From Medicago truncatula (taxonomy: Eukaryota > Streptophyta > Magnoliopsida > Fabales > Fabaceae): DNA of 64,000 bases. The notes beneath the pieces are model-generated. The model was not told where the DNA came from and searched no databases. It saw only the letters and a program-made list of their open reading frames with translations. The translations under genes and the position numbers were made by a program. The stretch lies in assembly GCF_003473485.1 (NCBI RefSeq), contig NC_053047.1, positions 15,001-79,000 on the forward strand, written 5' to 3'. Positions 10,901 to 24,144 of the stretch are shown piece after piece. Within the stretch, counting starts at the first letter, position 1; every line of letters starts with the position of its first letter.

Positions 10901-13464
10901 CATTTTAATTGCTGCAGTTTGCATTGCATTACTCCTGGTCTACAGAGGCACGTGCTCGGCGAGCATTAGCTAACGTGTCAGCTTTACTTCGTCCAGGAGG
11001 CGTTTTCATTGGAACCATGCCAGATGCCAATGTGATTACCAAGAAGCTTAGAGAAGGTTTTTAATGCACATACAATTCTAATTACTAGTCTTTCAAAATA
11101 AATTTAGTTATTGATGAAGCTATATGACATCAATTGATCCATGTGGCTGACCTCATTTAGTTACATTGTGATTGTTGTTGTTTGAAAACAAATATGATGG
11201 AAATCTGATGTGAATATGCAGCTGAAGGGTTGACCTTTGGTAATAGTGTCTACTCGGTTTGGTTTGACAAAGAATTTTCTGATAAAGTAATTTTACTCTC
11301 CTGATCATCGTGCTTTATCATTTTTTATAGCGTGAGTCTACATCTAACCAAATTTCTCATGTGATTCAGAAATTTAAATCATCACGCCCCTTTGGAATTA
11401 AGTACACGTTCCATTTGGAGGTATCATTTCTTTTTACTCTTCAAATTTTTTCTAAGCATCTAATAGTTGTTTCCCTATAACACATGACTGATTGGGAGAT
11501 TGAAGTCTGACATATAACCACTAGAATTTGTACATATTAAGTCAGCATTTTTTTTTTTTTGAAGAAGCCAAATTAGCCCATCGAGGAGAATTGAACATGG
11601 AGACCTTGAGAAGAGCACACTCCAAGGTCCCAAGCCAAAACCACTAGCCCAACCCAAGTGGGTTTTGAGTTAGCATTAAGCAACACATTTGTTACTTGTT
11701 TATTACCATTTTGCTCTTTTGCACATTTAAACTAGGAATGTAAACGAGTCGGGCTGAACCATCTACATGAAGCTTGAGTTGATTTGTAAAATAAAATAGG
11801 TGGCTTAAGCTTAGTTCATTTATTCAAACGAGTCCAACTAAAAGTTTAAGTTTGATTTGTTAGAAAGAGTAAAGCTTGAGCTTGACTCATTTATTTAAAC
11901 AAGCCTAGCTATTTTTTTTTTTATATTATTTCAGACCTATACATTTTCATTAGAAGCATGGGTACTTAGAACCTGATACTCTTTTGGTACAAGTACTGAA
12001 TACATACCAAAATTAGTTTCTAAAATAAAAATTTGAATACTCCATCTGGGTACATGTGGGTACTTTATGAGCACATTCTTGCAGTCTGATAAAGAAATAA
12101 TTGTTTTTTACTGAAAAAATTATAAATTTAAGTTTTCTCATGTTGTTTTTGATGTTGATAATTTTCCATTATATTGTATATTTCCCCCTGTTTTTTTACT
12201 ATATAAATCACAATTCCCTGATTCGTGCTATGTTATTATCTTCTTTCTATCCAAATTTTTTTATTCTATATATTTATTTCCAAATTCTATTTTGATTTAT
12301 GATGTTTTTTAATCACAACACTTCCTTGTATATTTTTAATGTACCCACACCCTAGTTTTTCTAGAAATCCCTGTATGACCTTATCCATTCTGCGTAGATC
12401 TTAAGGCATAATGTTTTTCATTATATCATCAATTTATTTTGGGCTTAGTTTTTTTTTTTTTTTTTTGTCTTGGGTTAAGGAGTGAGAGCCTTAGTAAGTA
12501 TATATAATCGAACTATTCACGAGTCTTTAATGTCAGATGTAACGATTGAGCTTGATTCATATCAATAATCGAGCTCGATCTCAAATTTAGGTTAACGAGC
12601 TTGGTCAAACATTTAACTAGCCGTGTTCGAAGAGATACAAGTAGCTAAGTTCATTTACACCCTTATTTTTAATACTTATGCTGTCATTTAAGACATTACC
12701 TTTTGTTGCAGGATGCTGTTGATTGTCCTGAATGGATTGTCCCATTCCACGTATTCAAGTCATTAGCTGAAGAGGTATATACTATTGCTTGTGAAACTGC
12801 TAAATTTCACCTAATCCCACCTTCAATTCTAAAACTAAAATTTCTAGGTTTCACATCTGATTAAATTTTGCAGTATGATTTTGAGCTTGTTTTCGCAAAG
12901 AACTCGCATGAATTTGTCCATGAGTATATGAAACGAAGCGAATTTGTGGACCTCATGCGAAGACTTGGTGCGTTAGGGGATGGCAACCAAGATCAAGGTA
13001 TAACCCTTTGTGCTTATGCTTTTTCAATTTCCATTAAACTTTATTAAACATCACTTTTCCCTCTCAATTAAAGTGTGTCTGGTGTCTGACACCGACACGA
13101 CACTGACAATATACTCAATTATTCAATGTTTTCAAATTATTACCGATGTCAATGTGTTGTCATGTACGATACTTGTTTTATGTCGATACTTTTTAGGTTA
13201 AGAGACATTTCTTTTTCAGGTACACTATCGCCTGATGAATGGGAAGCAGCATATTTATATATGTCATTTGTACTAAGAAAGGTCAGAAGTAAAGTACGTT
13301 CATGCTAATAATTTTATTATTTGTCAACTTGTTGGTTGAAATCGGTTTTTCTTGTAAACCAACAGCGAGGTGAACCTGATAAAAACCAAGTGAGCGGCAG
13401 AAAAGATCGAGGTTTGATGCATATTACGGAGGAAGACATAACTTATATCGGCAATGACTTTTGA
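7960..13464 (+). CDS. mRNA cap guanine-N7 methyltransferase
   Basis: Transfers a methyl group from S-adenosylmethionine to N7 of the cap guanine of nuclear pre-mRNA. Coding exons: 7960-8035, 8944-9083, 9170-9238, 9327-9398, 9790-9891, 10374-10430, 10918-11056, 11222-11286, 11370-11420, 12712-12774, 12874-12997, 13220-13281 and 13366-13464. They join in frame to 372 aa, close to the length I recall for plant homologues. The SAM-binding motif I is VLDLACGKGGDL, followed by YYVGIDIAEGS, FDICSCQFALHYSW and RPGGVFIGTMPD. The cap-enzyme signature IKYTFHLEDAVDCPEW is split by the 1.3-kb intron 9. The start MKRGYRESPS lies just after a probable leader intron (7823-7954). The N-terminal region is Ser/Pro-rich. 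Intron 9 carries a SINE and intron 1 a tandem copy of the exon 1 end. Confidence 0.95.
7986..8910. repeat. ~465-bp tandem duplication across exon 1/intron 1 of the cap methyltransferase
   Basis: The segment 7986-8448 is repeated at 8449 to about 8910, offset 463-465 bp, with few differences. The duplicated part includes the last 50 nt of exon 1, identical in both copies, together with its GT donor. A second, intact donor therefore sits at 8499 inside intron 1. No obvious acceptor directly precedes the extra exon piece. Confidence 0.9.
11550..11667 (-). mobile_element. tRNA-derived SINE in cap methyltransferase intron 9
   Basis: On the minus strand the element starts with the legume SINE word cacttgggttgggctagtgg (A box), continues through the ggcttgggaccttggagtgt region and ends in an A tail (T run at about 11548-11562). 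The flanks agtcagcatt (11540-11549) and agttagcatt (11668-11677) match at 9 of 10 bases and are taken as the target-site duplication. The B box is degraded. Confidence 0.7.
13075..13190. repeat. GACAC-rich dispersed element, copy 1
   Basis: Contains gtgtctgacaccgacacgac followed by an AT core (caaattattaccgatgtc). The same arrangement recurs at about 46125-46675, 49912-50055 and 54435-54565. It lies in intron 11 of the cap methyltransferase. The class is unknown; a non-autonomous DNA transposon is my guess. Confidence 0.5.
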
Positions 13465-14856
13465 TAGCTAACAACAAGAACAAATAAGCCAAATGCTTGG
13501 TTTTTTTAAAAGGATATCAAATTACATAAGGGCATGAAACAACATGCATTGCCAATTTGTCATGAGCCAGGAACATTCATCTCACAATCTCGTTGTCTAC
13601 CAAAATTTTGTTGAATTTTGTAGGTTGGTAGTAATTAAAGTAAATTTTCTGCCCTAGAACTTGTTGTGCTAAATAAGACTTAGCAGTGTAATTTACAAAC
13701 ACAGACTAATGCCAAGGGAATGTCTAATTTGACAAAACTATAAAAAAGTTTTCTGTTTGCACTTTATTACAAACAAGTGAAAAGAAAGTGATAATTTTAA
13801 AATTATCAGTAAAAATAAAATTTTATCCTCAAATCAGTTAAGTTTTTTTTCCTATAGCAGGCAGTGATGATGTAGTAATAAACACCGACTGAACTATGGT
13901 CACTGGTTTTATGTTTTTAGTTGGTGGAGTGACACTATAAATAAGCACAAATTTTCAAAGTTACTTGTGGTCACATACACTACCGGTAAGCTTAAGGGCC
14001 TCTGCAGGCTCTTATGGTTTGAGTTCTAAATCAGGTGGTGCGCTTTGAGGATTACAAATTTGAGAACTGAATATTGATAATGCGAAAGAAAATTTATCCT
14101 TTCATTTTGTTGCCTTTATGCAGCAGATAACGTATGCAGTAAAATTAATTAATTATTCCTGATAATCGACCAAAAGCTTCAATTGGTTCAGAAAATGCTT
14201 CCAATCTCGTTTTGTTACTTCCACAGCTGCGAACATTTGTTACACAGTAAGATAGTAAAAAGTTGAAAGTAATGTGTGTACCTCGCATCAAATGCACATA
14301 TATTTAACTATTTTTTATGTGTAGATATTTCAAATTACTTAATTAATGAGGGCTAGGAGGGTGTTTGCTGACGGATAAAATGTTTTTGAGAATGACCTGC
14401 AACCTGAGTTGTTTTTGTTGTTACAAAATATTTAGATATACCTCTGCAGTTACCCTTCACAAGCTTTTCATGAGTGGATAAAGTTTCTCTCTTGTGTTTG
14501 AGACTTGCTCGTTTTTGGTCCCCTAATACAAAATACTGGTGCATGATTCATAAAGGGAGCATTCTCAACGATTAAACCATCATATTTGCTGTAAAATTTC
14601 AGCATCGTTCAACAAATAGAGCTTTAATCAGCTGATACCATCCTTGCGCATTGATTGACCTATAAGTAGTATTGAGTTTGTCTCAAGACAAACTTTTAGT
14701 TCAAGTCTAGATACAGATTAAAATTTAAAGAATTGATCCGGTCAAAATTTATGATCCGTTTATGAATAAAAACAATGTGTCATACTTCTAAACTCGTTTG
14801 TCAAACTTTATATCATCTTTTAGCTAAAAAAATCCTAGTGGTTAGACTCACACATA
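13465..14856. other. Intergenic, nothing recognised
   Basis: Spacer between the cap methyltransferase and the 360-bp array, with the methyltransferase 3' UTR at its left end. No gene-like frame, RNA gene or bounded mobile element was seen. Confidence 0.4.
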
Positions 14857-17800
14857 TGTTTGTTAGCTTTCAACGAATCTTCACAAGCTCCGACCTAATA
14901 AGCACATCTCAAGTTATGGCCGTTTTAGTGAGAAAGGGTCAAACACAAGTAAAATCTAAAAATTAACAAGGTAATTCACTTGACCTCCATTTTACCCGAA
15001 TTTTTAAAAATTCTATAAATCAAACACTAGTCACCTGAAACATACAAAACTACAAATTTAACAATAATTGATCAATAAGTTATGCGAAAGATTAGATAAA
15101 TGGGTTTTTCATAAACGTTTCCAATGAGATTCACGTTCCTTTCTAAGGGAATTTTGCCAAAAAAATCCATGATTTTTTCTTTTAAAAAAGTTTCCAACCC
15201 ATCGAGGTCGTAGCTATATTTGTTAGCTTTCCAACGAATGTTCACAAGCTCCGACCGGATTAGCACATCCGAAAATTAACAAGGTAATTCACTTGACCTT
15301 CATTTTGCCCGAATTTTTAAAATTTTTAGAAATCAAACATTAGTCACTTGAAAAATACAAAACTACAAATTAAATAATAATTGATCAATAAGATATTCGA
15401 AAGATTAGATAAATTAGTTTTTCATAAACGTTTCCTATGGGATTCACATTCCTTTCTAATGGAATTTTGCCGAAAAAATCCAAGAATTCCTCGTTTAAAA
15501 AATTTCTGACCAATCGATGTCGTAGCTATGTTTGTTAGCTTTCCAAAGAATCTTCACAAGCTCCGACCGGATAAGCACATCTCAAGTTATGGCCGTTTTA
15601 GTGAGAAAGGGTCAAAAACAAATAAAATCCGAAAATTAACAAGGTAATTTACTAGGCCTCCATTTTGCCCGAATTTTTAAAAATTTTAGAAATCAAACAT
15701 TAGTCACTTGAAAAATACAAAACTACAAATTAAACAATAATTGATCAATAAGATATGCGAAAGATTAGATAAATTAGTTTTTCATAAACGTTTCCTATGG
15801 GATTCACATTCCTTTCTAATGGAATTTTGCCGAAAAAATCCAAGAATTCCTCGTTTAAAAAATTTCTGACCAATCGATGTCGTAGCTATGTTTGTTAGCT
15901 TTCCAACGAATCTTCACAAGCTCCGACCGGATAAGCACATCTCAAGTTATGGCCGTTTTAGTGAGAAAGGGTCAAAAACAAATAAAATCTAAAAATTAAC
16001 AAGGTAATTTACTAGGCCTCCATTTTGCCCGAATTTTTAAAAATTCTATAAATCAAACATTAGTCACCTGAAACATACAAAACTACTAATTAAACAAAAA
16101 TTGATCAATAAGTTATGCGAAAGATTAGATAAATGGGTTTTTCCTAAACGTTTCCTATGAGATTCACGTTCCTTTCTAATGGAATTTTGCCTAAAAAATC
16201 CAAGAATTTTTTCGTTTAAAAAAATTTCCTACCAATCGAGGTCGTAGCTATGTTTGTTAGCTTTCCAATGAATCTTCACAAGCTTCGACCGGATAAGCAC
16301 ATCCCAAGTTATGGCCGTTTTAGTAAGAAAGGGTAAAAAACAAGTACAATCTGAAAATTAACAAGGTAATTCACTTGACCTTCATTTTGCCCAAACTTTT
16401 AAAAAATCTAAAAATAAATCATTAGTCACCTGAAACATACAAAACCACAAATTAAACAATAATTGATCAATAAGTTATACGAAAGATTAAATAAATGGGT
16501 TTTTCATAAACGTTTTCTATGAGATTCACGTTCCTTTATAATGGAATTTTGCCAAGAAAATCCAAGAATTCTTCGTTTAAAAATATTTCCGACCCATTTA
16601 TATCGTAGCTTTGCTTGTTAGCTTTCAAACGAATGTTCACAATCCCATACCAGATAAGGACATCCCAAGTTATGGTCGTTTTAGTGAGAAAGGGTAAAAA
16701 ACAAGTAAGATCCGAAAATTAACAAGGTAATTCACTTGGACTTCATTTCGCCCGAATTTTTAAAAATTCTAAAAATCAAACGTTAGTCACCTAAAACATA
16801 CAAAACCACAAATTAAACAATAACTGATAAACAAGTTATGTGAAATATTAGATAAATGGGATTTTCATAAACGTTTCCTATGAGATTTACGTTCCTTTCT
16901 TATTGAATTTGCCAAAAAAATCCAAGAATTCTTCGTTTAAAAATATTTCCGATCCATTTAGATCGTAGCTTTTCTTGTTAGCTTTCCAACAAATGTTCAC
17001 AATCCCAGACCAGATAAGGACATCCCAAGTTATGGTCGTTTTAGTGAGAAAGGGTCAAAAACAAGTAAGATCCCACTTGGACTCCATTTCGCCCGAATTT
17101 TTAAAAATTCTAAAAATCAAATGTTAGTCACCTGAAACACACAAAACTACAAACTAAACAATAATTGATCAATAAGTTATGCGAAAGATTAGATAAATGG
17201 GTTTTTCATAAACGTTTCCTTTGAAATTCGCGATCCTTTCTAAGGGAATTTTGCCAAAAAAATCCAAGATTTCTTCTTTTAAAAAAATTTCCAACCCATC
17301 GAGGTTGTAGCTATGTTTGTTAGCTTTCCAACGAATGCTCAAAAGCTCCGACCGGATAAGCACATCCAAAGTTATGGCCGTTTTAGTGAGAAAGGATAAA
17401 AAGCAAGTAAAATCCGAAAATTAAAAAGGTAATTCACTTGACCTCCATTTTGCCCGAATTTTTAAAAATTCTAAAAACCAAACATTAGTCACCTGAAACA
17501 TAGAAAACTACAAATTAAAAAATAATTAATCAATAAGTTATGTGAAGGATTAGATAAATGGGTTTTTCATAAACATTTCCTATGAGCTTCACGTTCATTT
17601 CTAATGGAATTTTGCCGAAAAAATCCAAGAATTCTTCATTTAAAAATATTTCCGACCCATTTAGGTCGTAGCTTTGCTTGTTAGCTTTCCAACGAATGTT
17701 CACAACCTCCGACCGGATAAGCACATCCTAAGTTATGGCCGTTTTAGTGAGAAAGAGTCAAAAACAAGTAAAATCCAAAAATTAACGAGGTAATTCACTT

Positions 17801-18021
17801 GACCTCTATTTTGCCCGAATTTTGAAAAATTCTAAAATCAAACATTAGTCACCTGAAACATACACAACTACAAATTAAACAATAATTGATCAATAAATTT
17901 TGCGAAAGATTAGATAAATGAGTTTTTCATAAACGTTTCCTATGAGATTCACGTTCCTTTTCTAATGGAATTTTGCCAAAAAAATCCAAGAATTCGTCGT
18001 TTAAAAAAATTCTTCGTTTAT
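14857..18021. repeat. Tandem array of about nine ~360-bp units
   Basis: The anchor word aagttatggycgttttagt occurs at 14911, 15584, 15944, 16306, 16667, 17027, 17369 and 17730, with spacings of 360-362 bp. One step is 342 (a visible deletion around 17072). One is 673, because the unit near 15270 lost its anchor. Each unit also carries ggttttcataaacgtttcct-like and ccaagaattc-like words. Units at 15584 and 15944 are almost identical, and 16667/17027 form another close pair, so amplification was uneven. Minus-strand open frames of about 64 aa (MLIRSE...) recur in several units only because the unit repeats. The array resembles satellites derived from LTR-retrotransposon non-coding regions, but that origin is inference. 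Confidence 0.9.
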
Positions 18022-18501
18022 GAACCATATGGCTTGTGGCAAAATGTATGTTTTTGAGACAACAAAACAATTGTGCTCAAGTGGTTAATGAACCCCATCA
18101 AAAGACGAAATGTTCTAGACAACCTAAGATGCGATTCGTAGTTGGAACAATTCTTAGACAAACTTTATTTATCCCTAACTAAACTCCGAATTAATTGGGC
18201 CCATTTCCCCTGAGAACCGTAGTGCTAACACACAAAAAAACAAAACAATTTTTTCGGTAGTGAACAAAAAAACAACAAAACAATTTACTTTTGAGACAAA
18301 AGACAGACAATTATGATGGACCAAAGTACACCGAGGGTTTCAAAAGTTCAAACGTGAAACCAAATCAAGCTTGCACTGTCATTAAAAAATTCACGTTTGA
18401 ATTTACTACAACTGAAAATTAAAAGGTTTGCTTTCTTTTTAAAAGTTACAGGGACACACAAATCTGTTCTGATAAGATGAATTCCTACAAGGTAATGATA
18501 T
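18022..18501. other. Spacer and mTERF 3' UTR
   Basis: Short AT-rich region between the array edge and the mTERF stop codon. It probably contains the mTERF 3' UTR. Nothing else was recognised. Confidence 0.4.
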
Positions 18502-21500
18502 TTACAGCTTATCATGTGAAGACAAAGGAGGACAGACGAGCATCTTTCCAACACCCATAAATGCAGCAGCAAATTCTTCATCATTTTTTGCCAGCATATC
18601 CTTTAAGCTACATTCGATATTCCTTCCTTTCAGAACCCGATATCTTGGCTTTATCTTCTTTTCTAGTGAATAGCTAAAATACCTAGGGTAGCGCACCACG
18701 TCTCTTACCGGCCTCTTCATTGAGTTCACCAGAAATTCTAATTTTGGCATCAGAACCTCCTTTATGCTGTACCCAAGTAGAGGAGAAAATTTACGTACCA
18801 TAAGTGCAATTTCCTTCTCTGAAAGTCCTACCTTCATAAAGTACACTATCCTGCAGAACATCAACATATCAAAAACAAATGATCAGTTATATGGTTGGTC
18901 AATAGAATGACACATGAATCATTCTATTACTACGGGAGAAGAAAAAAAAACTTCATGACATTTTTCTAAAATCTAAATCACTGCATTATTTTAGAATAGT
19001 AAATATTCACTGCCCAAAAATGATTGGGTGAGTTAAGAAATATGATACTTAAAGAACAATAGACAAAAGAGAATATGATACTTAAAGAACAATAGACAAA
19101 AAAAAAAGTGATGAATCATAACAATACCGTTGAGGTAAGGTTTTGTTAATGTCAGACACAAGTAGTTCTGGATACTTTCTGATAACCAAAGGAATGTAAG
19201 CTTTAGAAACTTCAATTCTACTAAGGAACTCAATCTTGCTCTGTAAAGTTTTACTAATGCTGGTGGCAAAAATTTCAGGGCAGCGAGCAAGTATTCTCCC
19301 AATATTTTCCTTATCAAAACCCATATTTTCGAAGAACATAACAACCTGTAGACAACAATGACCAAGAGCTTATTGTGTAAACAAATAAATGAAGCAACAC
19401 TGATAAATATAACAGAAACCCATTTGCAGTTATTTAAAAATAAAACAATTTTAACAACAACAACCGATTCCAGAGTTATATTTTTTTCAAGCAACTTTCT
19501 TTAGTGCTGCAATTTTTTATTTTTTTTGGTCAAGTAGCCTAGTGGCTAGAACTCACACAATTAAATTGTGAAGAAGTGGAGTGTCCAGGGTTCGAACCCC
19601 GGCCCCTGCATATAATATGCAATTTTTCTTTAGTGCTGCAATTTTTTTTTAGGTAAGCGTTGTTTACATCATGAAGGAAACTTAAGTACTGTTGGTTTAA
19701 TAATACATTTGTTTGTTGAAATTTTAAGGCAAGCTCAATTAGCATTTTAAACATGAGACGTTCATGCAAAACCTAAAGCAGGAATGGTTCTAACTAATCT
19801 TTAGCTTATGCTTGTAGTATTAGTTGTCTTACAATGTAATTCTAATAAAGCTTTTTGTCCTGTGACTGGAAATTTCAAAATGATTTGTAGAGCCATTGCT
19901 TCACTGTTGGTTTGCAGGAGCTGCATAAACTATAGTGCCATCATAGTAAAGAAAGAGACAAAGGGGAAGAAGGAGAAAAGAAAAGAGTGAGAGAAGGTGA
20001 AGGACTAAGATCTAAAATTACATTTTCTTTCGGGTACCAAAATGAGTGTTTAATAGACAAATTGACGGAGGGTTAACGTTTTGGACATAACTGACCAACA
20101 GAAGTAACATTTGGGCATTTCCCTAAATTGTAACGTTTTGGCTATTGTGTAATGGTTTTGAGGTAAACAAGATTTCAAGAGTGGGATTATACTGAGGGTG
20201 GGAAATAGATATGGATACATACAACACATATTGTCATCAATTTCGGATTATCTGTGCATCATGACTGGTAATTATTTCTAGCTTTGACATGCTTCACAAA
20301 GTACCATTTTCAAATTTCAGACCCCGGGTTATGTTGATGATATCATGTGACTCCTCTCCTCTCATTCAGCAGCTCATCTCTAGACTTCTTAATAATATAC
20401 ACAGAGAATACTTTCAAGACAAATTTTTACAAGTGTCAATCAACAAATACATTGTTGTCACATCACCTTAAAACATCATTTAATTTAAAAGACATCACCT
20501 TTGTCACTTATTTGCATTTTTGCCGCTAATAAATGCATTCTTATTTTAATTTTATCTTGATCTTAGTCTTGCCATAATAATCTTAATATACACACCAAGA
20601 GAACACTTTCAAGACAATTTTTTACAAGTGTCAATCAATAAATGCATTCTTGTAACATAATTTAAAGTATCATTTAATTTAAACTCATGTATGTATAAAC
20701 ACAAAGATGTGATTACTTGTGAAACATCGGAGATGTATGCCTAGTCTGATACTGTAATATACTGTTAAATGTTCTTGTTGCTCAATAACTAAACACAACA
20801 AATATTGTAACTAAACATAAATTCTTTTGACAACTTTCTCCTCAATACTAGTAAAATCACAGTTTGCTCTTTTGAACATCTTGAAGCCTTTGATTATTTC
20901 CCAGGAATTGAAGTCTAATATCTCAAGAATGGTTCTCTTCAGCTCTCTTAATACAAATATATGTGTGATCTTCTGTCTAAGGATAAACGGGAGATGCCAT
21001 TGAGATCTCAACCTCTATAGTTATTAGTTGGTAACATCAAACTGAAAAAGTTTGAGCTAACTATGTTTCAGACCCTTACTCTATATCGGTCTATTATTGG
21101 AGCACTCCAGTATGTCACAATTCCAGAAACCAGTTTGACAGTGGGAATTGGGCCTAACTAATCCTTACAAAACTGGCTTGTAAGTTGAGGAGTGCCTCGT
21201 CTTTATAAACTCTTATCAAGAGTCTTATCTATCCGATGTTGGACTAAATCCACCCCCTCAAAGCCAACAAAATGAAGGTGTTGGAGACTGCAATGAAGGC
21301 AACTTAAATGCCGCAATTAGGTGACTAGGGGTGGACGCAATAAAGGTGGAATTTCCAACAATTTTGATAACCAAAAGGGGTGATCAGTCATGGCCTCTTG
21401 TGCAACCTGCCCCTGCTCGACAGCCCATTTCTATAATTGTCTTCAATGACTCTGGCAGGGGGGGGATCAGACCCAGATGGGACTGAGCTGAAAACTCCCT

Positions 21501-24083
21501 TCCAGACCCAAATTACTTTCTGTGACAACTCGGGTACAGTCTCTCCTTATCACACAGTCCAGTGCTCTTCCTCTGGAACTCGACATCTTTGTGCTAGAGA
21601 AGGTTCTAAGCCAGAACTTCATAGTTCACCATATTCCTACTACTGATCAGACTGCTGATTTCCCCACAAAGCCTCTCTGCGAACGGTGGTTCATTTGCTC
21701 TTCCAGACAAACTTAAGGTGTTTGACAAGTTTGTGCTTGCTCAACCACCTTGAGTTTGAGGGGACATCGTTAGGGTGTAGTCTCATATTGGTCGTTGTGT
21801 GTAGAAAGCTATTTGGCTAGTGTGCCTTTCAGACGCCATACTAGTCACATGTCAAATTGTTATTGACAGAATTCTGGCATCATCGGTTAGGTAGCTCAAA
21901 TCTAATTGATCTGAAGTAGACCTCTATAAATAGGTCACTCACTAATTCTTTTGAAATTAATTGATTCAGTTTCAAACATATTCTCTTCAAACTCTCCAAA
22001 TTTTTCTCTACTTTATATTGCTTTCCTGCATTTTCTCCTCTGCTCAAATTGTAATAAATACTTGTAAAACATCTCTATCGTATATCATATACACTTGATT
22101 AGAGCAAAAGAAAAATACCTGTAGAAAGTCTTCGGGCTTCTGTAATAATAGCTGAGGACTTCTAGTGATAACCTGATACAACTTTTTCCTTTGAACTCCT
22201 AGTTCGGCAAACTGATCTACCATCAACTTCAGCTTGCTAGTTGAACAACCCAATAGTTGAGGTTGTCTTTTGATTGCACGGTCTGTCCATGTCTTTGGAA
22301 CCTAGAATGAAACAATACTATTAGTCTTGTGCTTCTGCAAATCAGTCTTCTAACCAAACTAATGAAATATGTCTTTCATACCTACCTTACCCACTACCAC
22401 ATATACCAAAAACATTTTATTTTTCAAAAGCAACATGCATATGCATGTGAAATAAATTGGATTCTTAATAAGGCAGCAAAAGGACCGAGCCATCAGCCAT
22501 AATCATAAGGAAGTGTGCAGATTTAGCCGTGTTGAATTTCTCCAATTAGTGTTTTTGGGCCTTCTGAGTCAATGGTTTGGCCACAGATATGATTCACAAT
22601 AGAACATTATGGCGCCGTTTGATCAAGTAGCCGGTTTCACCTAGTTGGTAAGGCTTGGGGGTTGTTGTGACAAACAACCAAATAGTAGAATTTGGGATAG
22701 GCCTAACTTACCCTCATAAGCTAGCTCAAGGAGTGAGGACTACTCAAGACTAATAAGAACTACTTTAGCTATGTCTCCACTTAATATGGGATCTCAATAC
22801 ACCCCTCGTACGCCAAAATTGAACATCTAGAGCGCAAAGTTTGCAGGACAGGACATCTATGGGAGGCCTAATATGCAAATTTAGGATAGTTATTAACCAT
22901 AGGATTTATGCAAGGCATAACTCAGCCCCGAAATCTAGCCTAATAAAACATTTTTCTTTAATCTAGCCTAATACAACTTTCTTATATTTCAAGAACAAGT
23001 GCCCAATTAATATTTTAATATTTACAACGAAGTTTCAAGCATTACATTTAACATACACCAATTTGACTTCAGCCATACGACCATGCTTTACAACTGTAAA
23101 CAAGATTATTAAACTTCTTAAATATAATGCATTAGTTCTATTTCAAGTTATCTTGTACATAGGGCTGCTCAATTTACTATAGAATATATTTTCATAGGGA
23201 ACAAATTATTTTGGAACAACAATTCAAAGTAGTCTCCATAGTTTTCTTTTAGTAACAATCAACTTGCCTAAATACAGATACACATAAATGCAAAATTATA
23301 TGGCCACAACCACTCATGACACTACAATCATACCTTCACGGAATGTAAAAAGGCAAGGACCTCCTTATAGTTCTCTTGAATGCTTGTAGATAGAACCCAC
23401 GGATATTTTAGCATCAACTTGGCATAATCTTTATCCACACCATCAATCTACAAAAAATCAATTATTAACTTATTTGTTCAAGGTAGCAAGTGATATTATA
23501 ATTAAGATCATGTTGGCATTTAATTCTAAGCAAAAAGAAGATATGATAGCCGCTGAGAATGGGGAAATGAGATTATGAGTGATCTGTCTGCCTAAATTAT
23601 GTCACACAACTCTGTAACTTAGTTTTAATTCTATAATAAAAGTTTTAAGTCTTCTACTTTTGAATACTTCTGGAAACTTCTACAAACAGTAATTCAGTTA
23701 GTTTCTGTTATTTTTTAGTTACTATCTATTGTAAACTATTAATTTATTCTGTTGTAGACATTGCAGAGCCAACAGAAACAACAACAACAACCAAGTCTTA
23801 TCCCACTAAGTGGGGTCAGCTACATGGATCAAATTACGCCATAATGTTCTATCATAAACCATATTTCAATCCAACTCATTAATCTTTAGATCTTTCTTAA
23901 TGGTTTCTCTTATAGTTTTTCTAGGTCTTCCTCTGCCTCTAGTGATCTAACTCTGATCTACTCTCGTTACTACATAATCTCCAAGCTTTCTCTCTACATG
24001 CCCAACCCACCTAAGTCTATTTTCCACCATGACCCCCAACATCTTTCCACCATCTCCCTCCCTCCCTCCCTCCCTCCCTCCCT

Positions 24084-24144
<61 letters not shown>

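Noticed and set aside
15072-17724. Recurrent 64-66 aa minus-strand open frames (MLIRSE...) as a repeated protein family
   Set aside because: They come from the same phase of the 360-bp tandem unit, are disrupted in most units, have no start context or splice logic, and resemble no known protein.
19525-19610. A tRNA gene, because of the A box and a perfect B box
   Set aside because: Spacing and the lack of a cloverleaf with acceptor pairing, plus a 20-bp target duplication, make it a SINE.
20811-21011. A 66-aa minus-strand frame in mTERF intron 4 as a nested gene
   Set aside because: No similarity recognised, and it lies in repeat-rich intron DNA next to a copia remnant.
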